DNA of 64,000 nucleotides, taken from positions 62,001 to 126,000 of the forward strand of contig NZ_AEEA01000058.1 in NCBI RefSeq assembly GCF_000297095.1. Reading direction: 5' to 3'. A program made the position numbers and the translations under genes. This DNA comes from Treponema primitia ZAS-1 (GTDB lineage: Bacteria; Spirochaetota; Spirochaetia; Treponematales; Breznakiellaceae). This document shows, piece after piece, positions 43,907 to 52,767 of this stretch. How positions within the stretch are numbered: the first letter of the stretch is position 1; each line of letters begins with the position of its first letter. The notes beneath the pieces were generated by a model. That model saw only the letters and a program-made list of their open reading frames with translations. It was not told where the DNA came from and did not search any database.

Positions 43907-44287
43907 TTATTCCAACCCGGCCAAGCCCGCCAGCCCTTCGGCGCCCTCCGGTTCCGGGGGCGGGGCTTCTTCGGCCGGAGCCGGCAAAGCTTCCCGGGGC
44001 TGGGAGTCGGCGGAACGGAGGCCGAAGAGCTTTATTCCCTCGCCGGGAAAACGCTCCTTAACCTGGGCAACCGCCCGCTCTATGCCGCGGGCTTCATCTT
44101 CTTCGCACCATACCACCAGAACAAAATTTTCTTCCGGCCAAATGGCGTCCCCCATCTTGGGGCCGGATCTGCCGACCCCCATAACATTGGGATATCTGGT
44201 GTAGTACTTACCTACATTCTCCAAAGCAAAAGCTTCCAGAATGTTCTCCTCAACAGAGTGGTTCGCTATTATCTCTATCCGGATCAT
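43907..44287 (-). CDS. Small PII/CutA-like protein coupled to the RND pump
   Basis: This 126-residue protein has a ferredoxin-like core (residues 1-90: IRIEIIANHSVEENILEAF ... NFVLVVWCEEDEARGIERAV) and an Ala/Pro/Glu-rich tail. The core resembles PII/CutA-like small regulators found beside metal or drug pumps, but I cannot assign a ligand. It overlaps the RND gene by four bases (ATGA), so it is translated with the pump. It is the last gene of the efflux operon. Confidence 0.65.
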   Translation of the reverse strand: MIRIEIIANHSVEENILEAFALENVGKYYTRYPNVMGVGRSGPKMGDAIWPEENFVLVVWCEEDEARGIERAVAQVKERFPGEGIKLFGLRSADSQPREALPAPAEEAPPPEPEGAEGLAGLAGLE

Positions 44288-47200
44288 ACTCCGGCCTCCT
44301 GGGTCTGAATCTTGGAATCCGGCAGGATTTCCAGGGCGGTCCTTGCCGCGTTCTGGGCTTTAGCCTGTCTCCGGGTTAAACCCTGGGCAATCCGGTTACG
44401 GCGCGCTTCCGCACGGGCTGCCTGTTCGTCCGAATGCCTATTCATGATGTAATACACCGTGGGCATGAGGAACAGGGTCATGAGAGTGCCGAAGGCAAGG
44501 CCCCCCAATACAGTTTTGCCAATAGGCGCAGTCATTACCGAACCTTCGCCGGGGACGAATGCCATGGGGGCCAGTCCCAGGATGGTGGTGAGGGTGGTCA
44601 TCAGGATGGGCCTGAGCCGGTTCCCTGCGGCTTCCACACAGGCATCGTGCAAAGAGTACCCCCGCTTGCGCAGCAGGTTGGTGTAGTCCACCAGGACGAT
44701 ACCGTTATTAACAATAACCCCTACCAGTACTAACAGTCCTACTGCGGTAAGGATGTTAAAGACATCGCCGGAGATGAAGTAAATTGCCACCACACCGATG
44801 AGGGAAAGTGGAATAGTAAGAATAACAATGAAGGGATCCTTGAAGGATTCAAACAAACTTGCCATAACCCCGAAGACCAGGAAAATGGCCACCGCGACGA
44901 TCAGCAAGAAATTACCCATCATCTTCATCATCTCCGAGTTGCCCCCGCCGTATTCAATGACCACATCCTCATCGGCGGGTATTGACGACTGAACCAAGTT
45001 GCGGACCTTCTCATCCAGGGTATTAAGCTTAGCCCCAGGAGCGCCGCTGGCAGTAATATGGATGACCCGGCTCTGGTTTTCACGGTTGATTGACATAGGG
45101 CCGGTGCCTTCCTTATAGGTGGCAAAGTTGGAAAGGGGCACCCGCCCGCCGCTCATCTGGCTGTTCACAAAAATATGATCCAGTGCAGGCCGGGTACTCC
45201 GGTCCGCTTCCGCCAGAACCAGCACCACATCGTAATTGATGCCATTGTCTTTGTACCGGGTGGCGGTGATGCCGTCCACTGCGGCTTTTATCTCATTACC
45301 AATGGTGTACGCATTAAGACCCATGGAGTATATCCGGTCCCGGTCAAGTTCAATCTCGATCTGGGGCAGTCCGTCTTTCAGGCTTACCTGGGGTTCTTTT
45401 ACCTCGGGAACGTTATCCCGAAGAAGTTGTGCAATTTGTTCAGCCAAGACCTTGCCCTTCACGAGGTCATCTGTGCGGAGGATGATGTCAACTGCGGGAC
45501 TACTGCCGCCCATACCGCCGCCGCCGCCAAATCCGCCGCCGGAGAAACTAAAGGAAACCCCGGGAAATTCGTTAAAGTGGGCGCGCATCTTGGTTTTAAT
45601 ATTCTCGGCGCTGTCGATCCGCTGCTCAAAATCCGGAAGGTTGATACGCAGGGAACCCGAGTTGGTCGAGGAACCGCCGAACATATTGCCGCCTCCGGCG
45701 TTCAGAACGATCCGGTCATAGCCCTGTACTTCCCGCTGCACAATGAGCTGCATTTTCTGCAGGGTTGCCTCGGTTTCCACCAGGGGGGTTCCCATGGGAA
45801 GGGTGGCAGTAATACTTACCGAATCAGCGTCCTGTTCGGGCATAAAAACCCAGCCTATTTTGGGGATAAGCATGATGCTTCCGGCAAAAAGCAGGACCAG
45901 GAACCCTATCACAATGGCCTTGTGCCGCAGCACCCGATCTACCGCCTTACGGTATGCATTGTCAAGGCCGGTGAAGAAATTCTCGAAGGCCTTGTCAATG
46001 GAAGCGAGGAAACGATTACTCAGGGGTTTCTGCTTCCGGGTTACCAGGGGGAAGTAATGGCTGCCCAACACGGGCACCAGGAAGATTGCCACCAGCAGGG
46101 AGATGGTCAGGGATATTACCACCGTAAAGGCCAAGCCCGCAAACATTTCGCCGGCCATTTCCAGCAGGCCCTGGAACATGACCAGGGGGGCAAATACGCA
46201 GATGGTGGTCAGGGTGGAAGCGGCAATGGCAACGATCATTTCCGATGTGCCCAAAATAGCCGCAGGCTGAAGTTTTGCTCCCTTTTCCCGGTAATGGTAG
46301 ATATTCTCCAGGATAACAACGGAGTTATCCACCAGCATACCTATACCCAGGACCAGCCCCGCCATGGTCATTAAATTCAGGGTAAGGCCTAAGAAGTACA
46401 TCAACATGATAGTAACAACAATGGAAACAGGAATACTGATGCCGATGATCAGGGTCGGTTTTATGGACCGGAGGAATATAAAGAGCACAATAATTGCCAG
46501 GGCCGCCCCGGATAGGGCGCTGCTTGTTACTTCATTAAGGGAATTTTCTATCTGATCCGTGGTGTTAAAGTTCTCTGTTATCTTGATATCCTGGGGAAGC
46601 TCACCGGCGATCTTGACCAGCCGGGCCCGCAGTTCCTTGGCGGTCTGCACCGAATTCTTTCCGCTCTGTTTCTGGACCATGAGCATCACCGAAGGCTGGC
46701 CGTTCACCAATACTACCGATTCCTGGCTCTTGTAACCCTCGAAGACATCGGCAATATCCCTAAGATAAATTGTGCGGGGCATCTCCACCTGGCCGTTTAC
46801 CACGCCCCCGCCCTTGTAGGAGATGACCGTATTACGAATCTGTTCCAGGGAGGTGTATTCACCCATGGTGGTGAGGATATAGTTCATCCCCCCTTCGGTG
46901 ATGGACCCTGCGGATACCTGGGCATTGTTCCCCGCCAGCATCTGTTGGATCTGGGTTACCGTAAGGCCGTAGGCTTCAAGCCTGTTTTGGGACACCTCCA
47001 CCCGGATGATCTTTTCCCGCCCGCCGTTTATCGACGCGGTGGCCACACCGGGAGTCTGCTCTATCCGGGGAATGATGGTGTCCTCGGAAATCTCCCGCAG
47101 TTCCTCCGGGGAACGGTTCCCCGTAACCTGGAGCCCCATGATGGGCAGCATGGAAGGATCCATTTTAAACATCATGGGAGTATCCGCCCCGGTGGGCATA

Positions 47201-47553
47201 TAGTTTCTGATCCGTTCCAGGGCGTCCCGGACGGAGTTGGCCGCATCCGCCAAATCGGTGCCGTAGGTAAACTCCATGATCACCATACTGGTACCTTTGG
47301 ATGAAGTGGATGTCAGCTCTTCAAGGGCGGACACACTGGATAGCGCCGCCTCCAGGGTCCGGGTTACGCTGCGTTCAACCTCTTCGGGGCCAGCCCCGGG
47401 ATAGGATGTGTATACTATCAGATAGGGGGGGTTTATTTCAGGAAGCAGGTCGATAGGCATATTTACCATGGCAAAGACACCCAGCCCAATGAGAAGCGCA
47501 AAAATAATAAATATTGTCGTCGGCCTTCCGACCGCCATTTTAGCCATACTCAT
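44284..47553 (-). CDS. RND efflux pump, HAE1/AcrB type
   Basis: This 1089-residue inner-membrane protein has twelve helices in two halves, two large periplasmic loops and the MMPL/ACR_tran pattern (GRPTTIFIIFALL; MPIDLLPEINPPYL). In TM4 the usual Asp-Asp pair reads VDNSVVILEN, with the second Asp replaced by Asn. TM10 reads VIVNNGIVLVDY, a variant common in drug-type pumps outside Proteobacteria. A Gly-rich loop lies near 45500-45560. The start has AAGGAGG upstream. It works with the adaptor and TolC-like proteins encoded just before it. Confidence 0.95.
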   Translation of the reverse strand: MSMAKMAVGRPTTIFIIFALLIGLGVFAMVNMPIDLLPEINPPYLIVYTSYPGAGPEEVERSVTRTLEAALSSVSALEELTSTSSKGTSMVIMEFTYGTDLADAANSVRDALERIRNYMPTGADTPMMFKMDPSMLPIMGLQVTGNRSPEELREISEDTIIPRIEQTPGVATASINGGREKIIRVEVSQNRLEAYGLTVTQIQQMLAGNNAQVSAGSITEGGMNYILTTMGEYTSLEQIRNTVISYKGGGVVNGQVEMPRTIYLRDIADVFEGYKSQESVVLVNGQPSVMLMVQKQSGKNSVQTAKELRARLVKIAGELPQDIKITENFNTTDQIENSLNEVTSSALSGAALAIIVLFIFLRSIKPTLIIGISIPVSIVVTIMLMYFLGLTLNLMTMAGLVLGIGMLVDNSVVILENIYHYREKGAKLQPAAILGTSEMIVAIAASTLTTICVFAPLVMFQGLLEMAGEMFAGLAFTVVISLTISLLVAIFLVPVLGSHYFPLVTRKQKPLSNRFLASIDKAFENFFTGLDNAYRKAVDRVLRHKAIVIGFLVLLFAGSIMLIPKIGWVFMPEQDADSVSITATLPMGTPLVETEATLQKMQLIVQREVQGYDRIVLNAGGGNMFGGSSTNSGSLRINLPDFEQRIDSAENIKTKMRAHFNEFPGVSFSFSGGGFGGGGGMGGSSPAVDIILRTDDLVKGKVLAEQIAQLLRDNVPEVKEPQVSLKDGLPQIEIELDRDRIYSMGLNAYTIGNEIKAAVDGITATRYKDNGINYDVVLVLAEADRSTRPALDHIFVNSQMSGGRVPLSNFATYKEGTGPMSINRENQSRVIHITASGAPGAKLNTLDEKVRNLVQSSIPADEDVVIEYGGGNSEMMKMMGNFLLIVAVAIFLVFGVMASLFESFKDPFIVILTIPLSLIGVVAIYFISGDVFNILTAVGLLVLVGVIVNNGIVLVDYTNLLRKRGYSLHDACVEAAGNRLRPILMTTLTTILGLAPMAFVPGEGSVMTAPIGKTVLGGLAFGTLMTLFLMPTVYYIMNRHSDEQAARAEARRNRIAQGLTRRQAKAQNAARTALEILPDSKIQTQEAGV

Positions 47554-47564
47554 GAATGACCTCC

Positions 47565-48536
47565 TTAATTGGCGGCGCTTAAGGGCGCAACCTGTTCAAT
47601 CACGTTGATCCGTGAACCATCCTCCAGAAGGGTTTGGCCCCGGACGATAATTTCCTGATTAGGGGTAAGCCCCTGCTGCACTTCCAGAACGCTGTCCACC
47701 AGAATACCCGGGGTTATTACCTGACGCCGGGCAATGCGGAAAGCGGGGTCCGTAGGATCCGTGGCCACCGTAAACACATAGTTTTCGTCGGAACGCTGGA
47801 GCATGGCGCCGGCGGGGATCTTCACAATATTACTTTTTTCTTCGGTGATGACCCGTACCTTGGCGAACATCCCCGCTTTCAGTTTTGAACCGGGGTTCTC
47901 CACATTGATCCGCACCTCCATGGTTCGGGAAGCGGCATCTACCACCGGAGATATCTCAGTAACACTGCCCCGGAAAACTTCCCCGGGCCAGGCGTCCAGG
48001 GTAATCTGACAGGGCTGCCGCAGGGCTATCTTGGAAATAAACCGTTCCGCCACATAGAGCTTGATCTCCAGGGCATTCCCCCCGGCGATCCTTGCCAGGG
48101 GCACCGCCTGGCTTATGGTCATCCCCATTTGGGCGGGCAGGGATGTTACAATCCCCGCAATGGGCGCCCGGGCGATATTAGCCTGGTAGGTCATCCCCGG
48201 CTTGGAGGGGTCCACCGCCGCCACCGGATCGTTCCGGTTAACCCGGTCACCCACGGCAACGTAAACCCGGGTTATCTTCCCGGCGGCATCGGAATAGGTG
48301 TCCACCGACGTACCGGATACGATATCCCCGGATAAGGCGAGGTAATCCAGGATCTGCCCCTGAACCGCCAAGGTGGTATTCACCGCAAATACCGGAACCG
48401 CCGGCGCCGCAGCTGCACCCCCGGGACCTGCCTTTTTCTTATCCTGAGAGGCCTTGATCTGGCTGCATCCCGAAAAAACCATGGCTATGACAACAAGCGC
48501 CACAACGATGGCGCCCCTATACTGTATTCTTTTCAC
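47565..48536 (-). CDS. Periplasmic adaptor (membrane fusion) lipoprotein
   Basis: This 323-residue protein has a signal ending VFSGC (lipobox). Biotinyl/lipoyl-like halves (GDIVSGTSVDTYSDAAGKI) follow, with a short alpha-hairpin region, a beta-barrel (AGMFAKVRVITEEKSNIVKIP) and a membrane-proximal domain. This is the MFP/HlyD_D23 plan with an unusually short hairpin. It bridges the RND pump and the outer-membrane channel. It overlaps the TolC-like gene by four bases. Confidence 0.94.
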   Translation of the reverse strand: MKRIQYRGAIVVALVVIAMVFSGCSQIKASQDKKKAGPGGAAAAPAVPVFAVNTTLAVQGQILDYLALSGDIVSGTSVDTYSDAAGKITRVYVAVGDRVNRNDPVAAVDPSKPGMTYQANIARAPIAGIVTSLPAQMGMTISQAVPLARIAGGNALEIKLYVAERFISKIALRQPCQITLDAWPGEVFRGSVTEISPVVDAASRTMEVRINVENPGSKLKAGMFAKVRVITEEKSNIVKIPAGAMLQRSDENYVFTVATDPTDPAFRIARRQVITPGILVDSVLEVQQGLTPNQEIIVRGQTLLEDGSRINVIEQVAPLSAAN

Positions 48537-49942
48537 TTTGTGTTTCCCCCATTACTTAAGGTTCCGAATGGAACTCCTATGGAATATTCCAGGTCGATAA
48601 GACCGGTACGATAGTTAAACTGTTGTTCCAGCATCTGCACCCTGGCCTGACGCCGGGCCAGATCCGCATTCTGCACCTGAAGCAATTCCTGGAGCCCCGC
48701 CCGGTACGCTTCTTCGGTCAGCTGGTAGCTCCGTTCCGCCAAAGCTACGGTCTGGGCCTGGGTTTCTGCGGAGATCTGCGCCCGTTCCAGGGAGAAAACG
48801 GTATTGTAGATTTCAATCTCCGTCCCCCGTATGGCCTGGGCAAGCAAGATGTTCTGAGCGCGTAAATTATTGTCCGTATCCTTTAGCCCCTGCCCTTGTT
48901 TGGTAAAGGGAAAGAGGCTGTTCAGGCTCATACCCAGGGTGATAGAAAAGGCGCCCCGATCCATCCAGTTATCCCCGTCACCCCAGCTGTTGTCCCAAGG
49001 TCCAAGTAAGGTGGGAGAATAATTCCAGGCAAAATTGATGTACGGTGTATAGAGCTGCAGCGCCTGAACTTTCCTTAAGCTCTGCATGGCAAGAACGGAC
49101 TGCCGCAGTTCCAAAATATCCGGCTTCCCGTTGGCGGACTTGGTAATCAAATCCTTTACATCCAGGGAGATATAATTAAGGTCACCGGTCACCGGTACAA
49201 GCTCAAACTGGGTATCGTAATCCAAGCCAAGGCTCATGGCGAAGTTGGCCATAGCAACCTTCAATCCATTTTCCATCTGGTCGATGGAGGGCTTCAAATT
49301 ATCCCTGGATACCTGGGCCTGGAGCAACGTAAGCTGGGGAACGAGACCGTTCCGATAATTCGCCTGAGCCATAGTAACCTGACGCTCCGCATTAGCAAAA
49401 CTTCCCTGCAGCAGGGCGATATTCTCCTGGAGCAGGAGCATCTGGTAGTAGGACTTTCGTATATCCCGCTCCATCTGCGCCCGGGCCTTGGCAAAGCTTA
49501 ATAGTCCACTTTGATAATTCACCTTAACGCTATTGATACCTTCGATCAGGGCAAAACTGAAGTTGAGGGATGCAGAAAGGTTCCCGTTGAAGCTCCACAG
49601 CTCCGGTTGAAGCGGAGAAGCCTCCTCGTTACTCCGGCTAAGGGTTCCCCGCACATCAAACTCCGGTAGGAACTGATTCCATACCAGACTGAATTGCCGC
49701 TTCTTGGTATCCAGGGCTACCCGGGAAGATTCCAAGCTAAGGTTGTTCTGTACAGCCAGCTCAACCGCCTCGTCCGGGGTGATACGCCGGACCGTTTGGC
49801 CCGCTGCCGGGCTTTCAGCGGAATTTCCGGCTTGACCAAAGGCCGCTGCGGCACAGAGGAAAAAGGCTAGAACCAAGCCGGGGGAATGCGGCAGCCGCAA
49901 AAGGCGGCGGACGCAGGGACCGGCACGACAGGGGTGTTTCAT
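48533..49942 (-). CDS. TolC-like outer-membrane efflux protein
   Basis: This 469-residue protein has an N-terminal export signal (LVLAFFLCAAAAFG), then two OEP repeats with long helices (VQNNLSLESSRVAL; ...AERSYQLTEEAYRAGLQELLQVQ). It forms the trimeric exit duct. The ATG overlaps the stop of the 50-codon ORF just upstream (ATGA), and GGAGT precedes it. Confidence 0.94.
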   Translation of the reverse strand: MKHPCRAGPCVRRLLRLPHSPGLVLAFFLCAAAAFGQAGNSAESPAAGQTVRRITPDEAVELAVQNNLSLESSRVALDTKKRQFSLVWNQFLPEFDVRGTLSRSNEEASPLQPELWSFNGNLSASLNFSFALIEGINSVKVNYQSGLLSFAKARAQMERDIRKSYYQMLLLQENIALLQGSFANAERQVTMAQANYRNGLVPQLTLLQAQVSRDNLKPSIDQMENGLKVAMANFAMSLGLDYDTQFELVPVTGDLNYISLDVKDLITKSANGKPDILELRQSVLAMQSLRKVQALQLYTPYINFAWNYSPTLLGPWDNSWGDGDNWMDRGAFSITLGMSLNSLFPFTKQGQGLKDTDNNLRAQNILLAQAIRGTEIEIYNTVFSLERAQISAETQAQTVALAERSYQLTEEAYRAGLQELLQVQNADLARRQARVQMLEQQFNYRTGLIDLEYSIGVPFGTLSNGGNTK

Positions 49943-50091
49943 ATTAGGACTCCTTCTCTATTAACCTGGGGAACGTGCTTAAACACCGAATCCGCAAGGC
50001 TAACCTGTATTTCAAGCCCGCTATCCGCGCGGCTTCCTACGGCTTCTTGCCGTTTCTTACCATACATTAGAATATACTGCTTTTGGTTCAT
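49939..50091 (-). CDS. 50-residue small ORF between tetR and tolC
   Basis: ATG at 50091 lies three bases after the tetR stop, with GGATGG upstream. The frame runs 50 codons to TGA at 49941-49939, which overlaps the tolC-like ATG (ATGA). It begins MNQKQYILMYGKKRQEAVGS and ends in NREGVLI. It is basic early, with no signal peptide or membrane helix. The exact fit between two genes, with start and stop coupled, supports a real small protein or a translated coupler. I recognise no family. Confidence 0.6.
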   Translation of the reverse strand: MNQKQYILMYGKKRQEAVGSRADSGLEIQVSLADSVFKHVPQVNREGVLI

Positions 50092-50094
50092 TTT

Positions 50095-51300
50095 TTACCA
50101 TCCTTCTATTCCTAAAACAATAAATTTATATAGAATTTGAAAACTTGTATTAGACACATCCGAAAAAGAGAACCTCTCGGGCCTCCTCATAAGGGTGTTA
50201 ACGACGAGAAAGAGTATCCATTGGGACAGGGTTTCCCCTGAAAGTGCCAATCCGCCCGGGTTCTCCCCGGCGCCTTCCAATTTGATATCCGCAAAGATCC
50301 GATAAATCCGCGGCGGCACCGTAACCCCCAGGTCCAGCCGCCGGGTCCTGATCCAATCCAGGGTGATAAGGATCTCCGGCCGGGACCGGAGATAATTGGC
50401 TATGGCCGCTATGGCCAGGTAAAACTGCTCCTCCGGCAGCTCGGATCGGCTTTGCTCCAACTCAGCGTAATCCACTATCCTATCGAATTCGGCGATAAAC
50501 ATTTGGCCCAGCATATCCGCCTTGCTTTTGAAGTGGGCATAGAGGCCGCTTTTGGAGAGCCCCGAACGCTGGGCAACCATATCCATGGAAGCGTTCCAGG
50601 GTCCCGCCTCGGCAACCGCCCCGGCAACCGCCTTGAGCAGCCCTTCGTTCTCCCCCTCCGGGGGAATCTGATGGCCGCCGGACTTCTCCAATTTTTCAAA
50701 ATCCAGGGCATTCACCAGGTTTTTATCAAAACCAAGCCCATGGGAAATAACCCCCTCGGCAAAGGAAATAAACTGCTGGATTTCTTCATTTGTAGGTTCC
50801 CCGGTTTTTCCGTGCCTGCTTTTATGAAAAAGGGTAACCAAAAAGAAAATGGCAGTAACAATCAACTGGGCTTTGCTGGGATGATCATCCCCTGCCTCAA
50901 GGAAAAACCAGTGTTTCTTTACATCCATTCCGCGGATCGCGAATTGCCGCAAAATATCCTTATCCCGGTTTTTATCGCCGTAGACCTCGATTAAAGAAAA
51001 AATGAAAATATACTTATGCCGAGCGTAATATTCGGCGAAATTCCGGGCCATGAGGAGTATCCCCTGGTTAATATCCCGGCTTTCCACCGCCTTCTCGTAG
51101 GACGCCTTCATAAAGCCCACATAGTGATCGCAGTAATACCCGTACATACCATCCAGAAGGGCGCCCCTGCTCTCAAAATGACGATACAAAGCCGGCTTAG
51201 TAACCCCAAGGGCTTGCGCAATTTGAGAAAGACTGGTAGTTTTAAACAGTTCCCGGCCCCATACCTGGAACGCTGTTTCTATTATATCTGTTTTATTCAT
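50095..51300 (-). CDS. Tandem TetR-family repressor (two TetR units in one chain)
   Basis: This 401-residue protein is twice the usual TetR length. The first helix-turn-helix is at about residues 24-43 (SLSQIAQALGVTKPALYRHF) and a second at about 240-259 (SMDMVAQRSGLSKSGLYAHF). Each is followed by a helical ligand-type domain. It may act as a single-chain pseudo-dimer. It begins the efflux operon on the same strand. The imperfect palindrome just before it (51313-51336) is its likely operator, so it probably represses itself and the pump until an inducer binds. Confidence 0.9.
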   Translation of the reverse strand: MNKTDIIETAFQVWGRELFKTTSLSQIAQALGVTKPALYRHFESRGALLDGMYGYYCDHYVGFMKASYEKAVESRDINQGILLMARNFAEYYARHKYIFIFSLIEVYGDKNRDKDILRQFAIRGMDVKKHWFFLEAGDDHPSKAQLIVTAIFFLVTLFHKSRHGKTGEPTNEEIQQFISFAEGVISHGLGFDKNLVNALDFEKLEKSGGHQIPPEGENEGLLKAVAGAVAEAGPWNASMDMVAQRSGLSKSGLYAHFKSKADMLGQMFIAEFDRIVDYAELEQSRSELPEEQFYLAIAAIANYLRSRPEILITLDWIRTRRLDLGVTVPPRIYRIFADIKLEGAGENPGGLALSGETLSQWILFLVVNTLMRRPERFSFSDVSNTSFQILYKFIVLGIEGW

Positions 51301-51312
51301 TGGTATTACCGT

Positions 51313-51367
51313 ATGTTACCGAACGGTCGTTAACATATACAATAACGAATCTCAAAATAAAAAGCAA
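51313..51367 (-). promoter_or_regulatory. tetR promoter and operator
   Basis: On the minus strand, -35 TTGCTT (51367-51362), 17 bases, -10 TATTGT (51344-51339), then a 24-bp imperfect palindrome (51336-51313) with core GTTAACGACCGTTCGGTAAC. Twenty of its 24 positions are symmetric. It lies just downstream of the -10, where repressor binding would block transcription. A copy lies at 13103-13157. Confidence 0.78.
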
Positions 51368-51404
51368 CAGGGTTTTCGTAAATAATTTCACAAAATATGC
51401 AAAT

Positions 51405-51543
51405 CGGCAAAGACGGGAGGAGGGAGGGGCATCCCCGGCGCTCGCACGCAGGTAGAGTCTGCTTGCGGAGCCCCTTCGGGTCTCCTCCAGCAGGGAATTC
51501 CCTATGTGCTCGGCCGGGGATGCCCCTCCCTCCTCCCGCCGGT
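51405..51543. repeat. G-rich palindromic intergenic repeat, copy 4
   Basis: A perfect 25-bp inverted repeat (51414-51438 with 51514-51538) flanks the conserved core GCGGAGCCCCTTCGGGTCTC (about 51465-51484). The core is GGAG-CCC-loop-GGG-CTCC. The left arm is purine-rich with several G-runs. It fills the gap between the tetR promoter and the end of the LacI gene. Confidence 0.85.
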
Positions 51544-51580
51544 GTTTATAACATGAAGAGGAAGTATTTCCCGGCTGAGT

Positions 51581-52579
51581 TCACTTGCCGGTGGACTTTC
51601 GGATAATAAGATGGGGGTCAAGAGTCCGCCTGAAGGGGGGGGTTCCGTTCTTTTTTATGATATTCATAAGATCCTCCGCTGCGGTTCGGCCCATAGTAAA
51701 TACCTGCTGGGAAACGGTCGTAAGGGGAACCTGGCAGAGAGCGGAAAGACGGATATCGTCAAAACCTGCCACCGCAGCCTGTTCGGGGATGGCGATACCC
51801 ATTTCCAGAAACCGAGTGATAAAGCCGATGGCCACATAATCGTTGGTCACAAAAAGGCTGGTTTTTTTTGTTTTAATGGAATCGGATTCCGCGATCTGCG
51901 CGGCCAGTACATATCCGTCCTGGTAGGTCTTGGCGTCGGAATATCGGGTAGTCCGTACCGCGCCGGCCCTGAGATGATCATCAAAACCCTTAATACGGTC
52001 CCGAACGGATTCGTGGTCAAATACCGAAACCAGGATAATCTGCTCATGATCCAATGAATTGATGTGTTCCGCCATCAGGGCTCCGCCCTTGTAGTTATCG
52101 CAGCTCACATAGGAAACTTCGGGGTCATCGGACCGACAATTCATCAGCACAAAGGGAATACCTGATTTTTTAAGCGCCTCCACGGTTGCGGAATCCGAAG
52201 CCGCGGGGGTTATCAGAATACCGTCCACCCGGTTGTTTATCAGAGAACGAACCCCCTGTAATTCCCGCTCAGGGATCCAGTGGGAACTCATGACCTGAAA
52301 AAAATAATCATTTACCGAGATAACGCTGTCGATACCGTCGGCCAAATCGATATAGAAATTATTGGGGAATTCATCCACCACCACGCCGATGGTTTTGGTG
52401 GGCATCCCCGCGAGGCCCTGGGCCAGGATATTGGGAGTATAACCATACTTATCTATAATAGAAGAGACTTTTTTCCGGGTCCTTTCATGTACCAGAGAGG
52501 ACTTGGACAAAACACGGGAAACCGTGGCTTTGGAAACTCCGGCCTCCCGGGCAATATCGGCAATGGTCATGGGTTTCAT
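51581..52579 (-). CDS. LacI-family transcriptional regulator
   Basis: This protein of about 332 residues has an N-terminal helix-turn-helix MTIADIAREAGVSKATVSRVL with the hinge, then a periplasmic-binding-like sensor domain (KTIGVVVDEFPNNFYIDL...). A TTG at 52606 is in frame, but the ATG at 52579 (or 52570) gives the normal N-terminus. It is divergent from the sugar ABC operon, and the palindrome at 52708-52727 is its probable operator. The ligand is probably the sugar or a derivative. Confidence 0.94.
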   Translation of the reverse strand: MKPMTIADIAREAGVSKATVSRVLSKSSLVHERTRKKVSSIIDKYGYTPNILAQGLAGMPTKTIGVVVDEFPNNFYIDLADGIDSVISVNDYFFQVMSSHWIPERELQGVRSLINNRVDGILITPAASDSATVEALKKSGIPFVLMNCRSDDPEVSYVSCDNYKGGALMAEHINSLDHEQIILVSVFDHESVRDRIKGFDDHLRAGAVRTTRYSDAKTYQDGYVLAAQIAESDSIKTKKTSLFVTNDYVAIGFITRFLEMGIAIPEQAAVAGFDDIRLSALCQVPLTTVSQQVFTMGRTAAEDLMNIIKKNGTPPFRRTLDPHLIIRKSTGK

Positions 52580-52641
52580 GTATAACCAGCATGTCACCTT
52601 TTCCAATATCTATCAAGTTAAAGCATTATAGAAGATTTTAA

Positions 52642-52670
52642 TTGACAAAACCTCAAATAGGGGGTATCAT
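52642..52670 (+). promoter_or_regulatory. Promoter of the sugar ABC operon
   Basis: TTGACA (52642-52647), 17 bases, TATCAT (52665-52670). The operator follows 37 bases downstream, so a bound LacI protein would act as a roadblock or block clearance. Confidence 0.8.
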
Positions 52671-52707
52671 TTTTTATATTTTATCGAATTTTTGAAATTT
52701 AAGCCCT

Positions 52708-52727
52708 AAATGAAACCGGTTTCATTT
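52708..52727. promoter_or_regulatory. LacI-type operator, 20-bp perfect palindrome
   Basis: AAATGAAACC followed by its exact reverse complement. The central CG and the TGAAACCGGTTTCA form are typical of LacI/GalR operators. It lies between the two divergent genes, 41 bases before the ATPase start. Confidence 0.85.
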
Positions 52728-52767
52728 TGTCCGGTTAGATTAGGGGAATACGACAGTGGGAGGCATA

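Noticed and set aside
45175..46374. A 399-codon plus-strand frame opposite the RND pump gene
   Set aside because: It lies entirely antisense to a well-supported gene and its composition reflects the complementary codons; no domain is visible.
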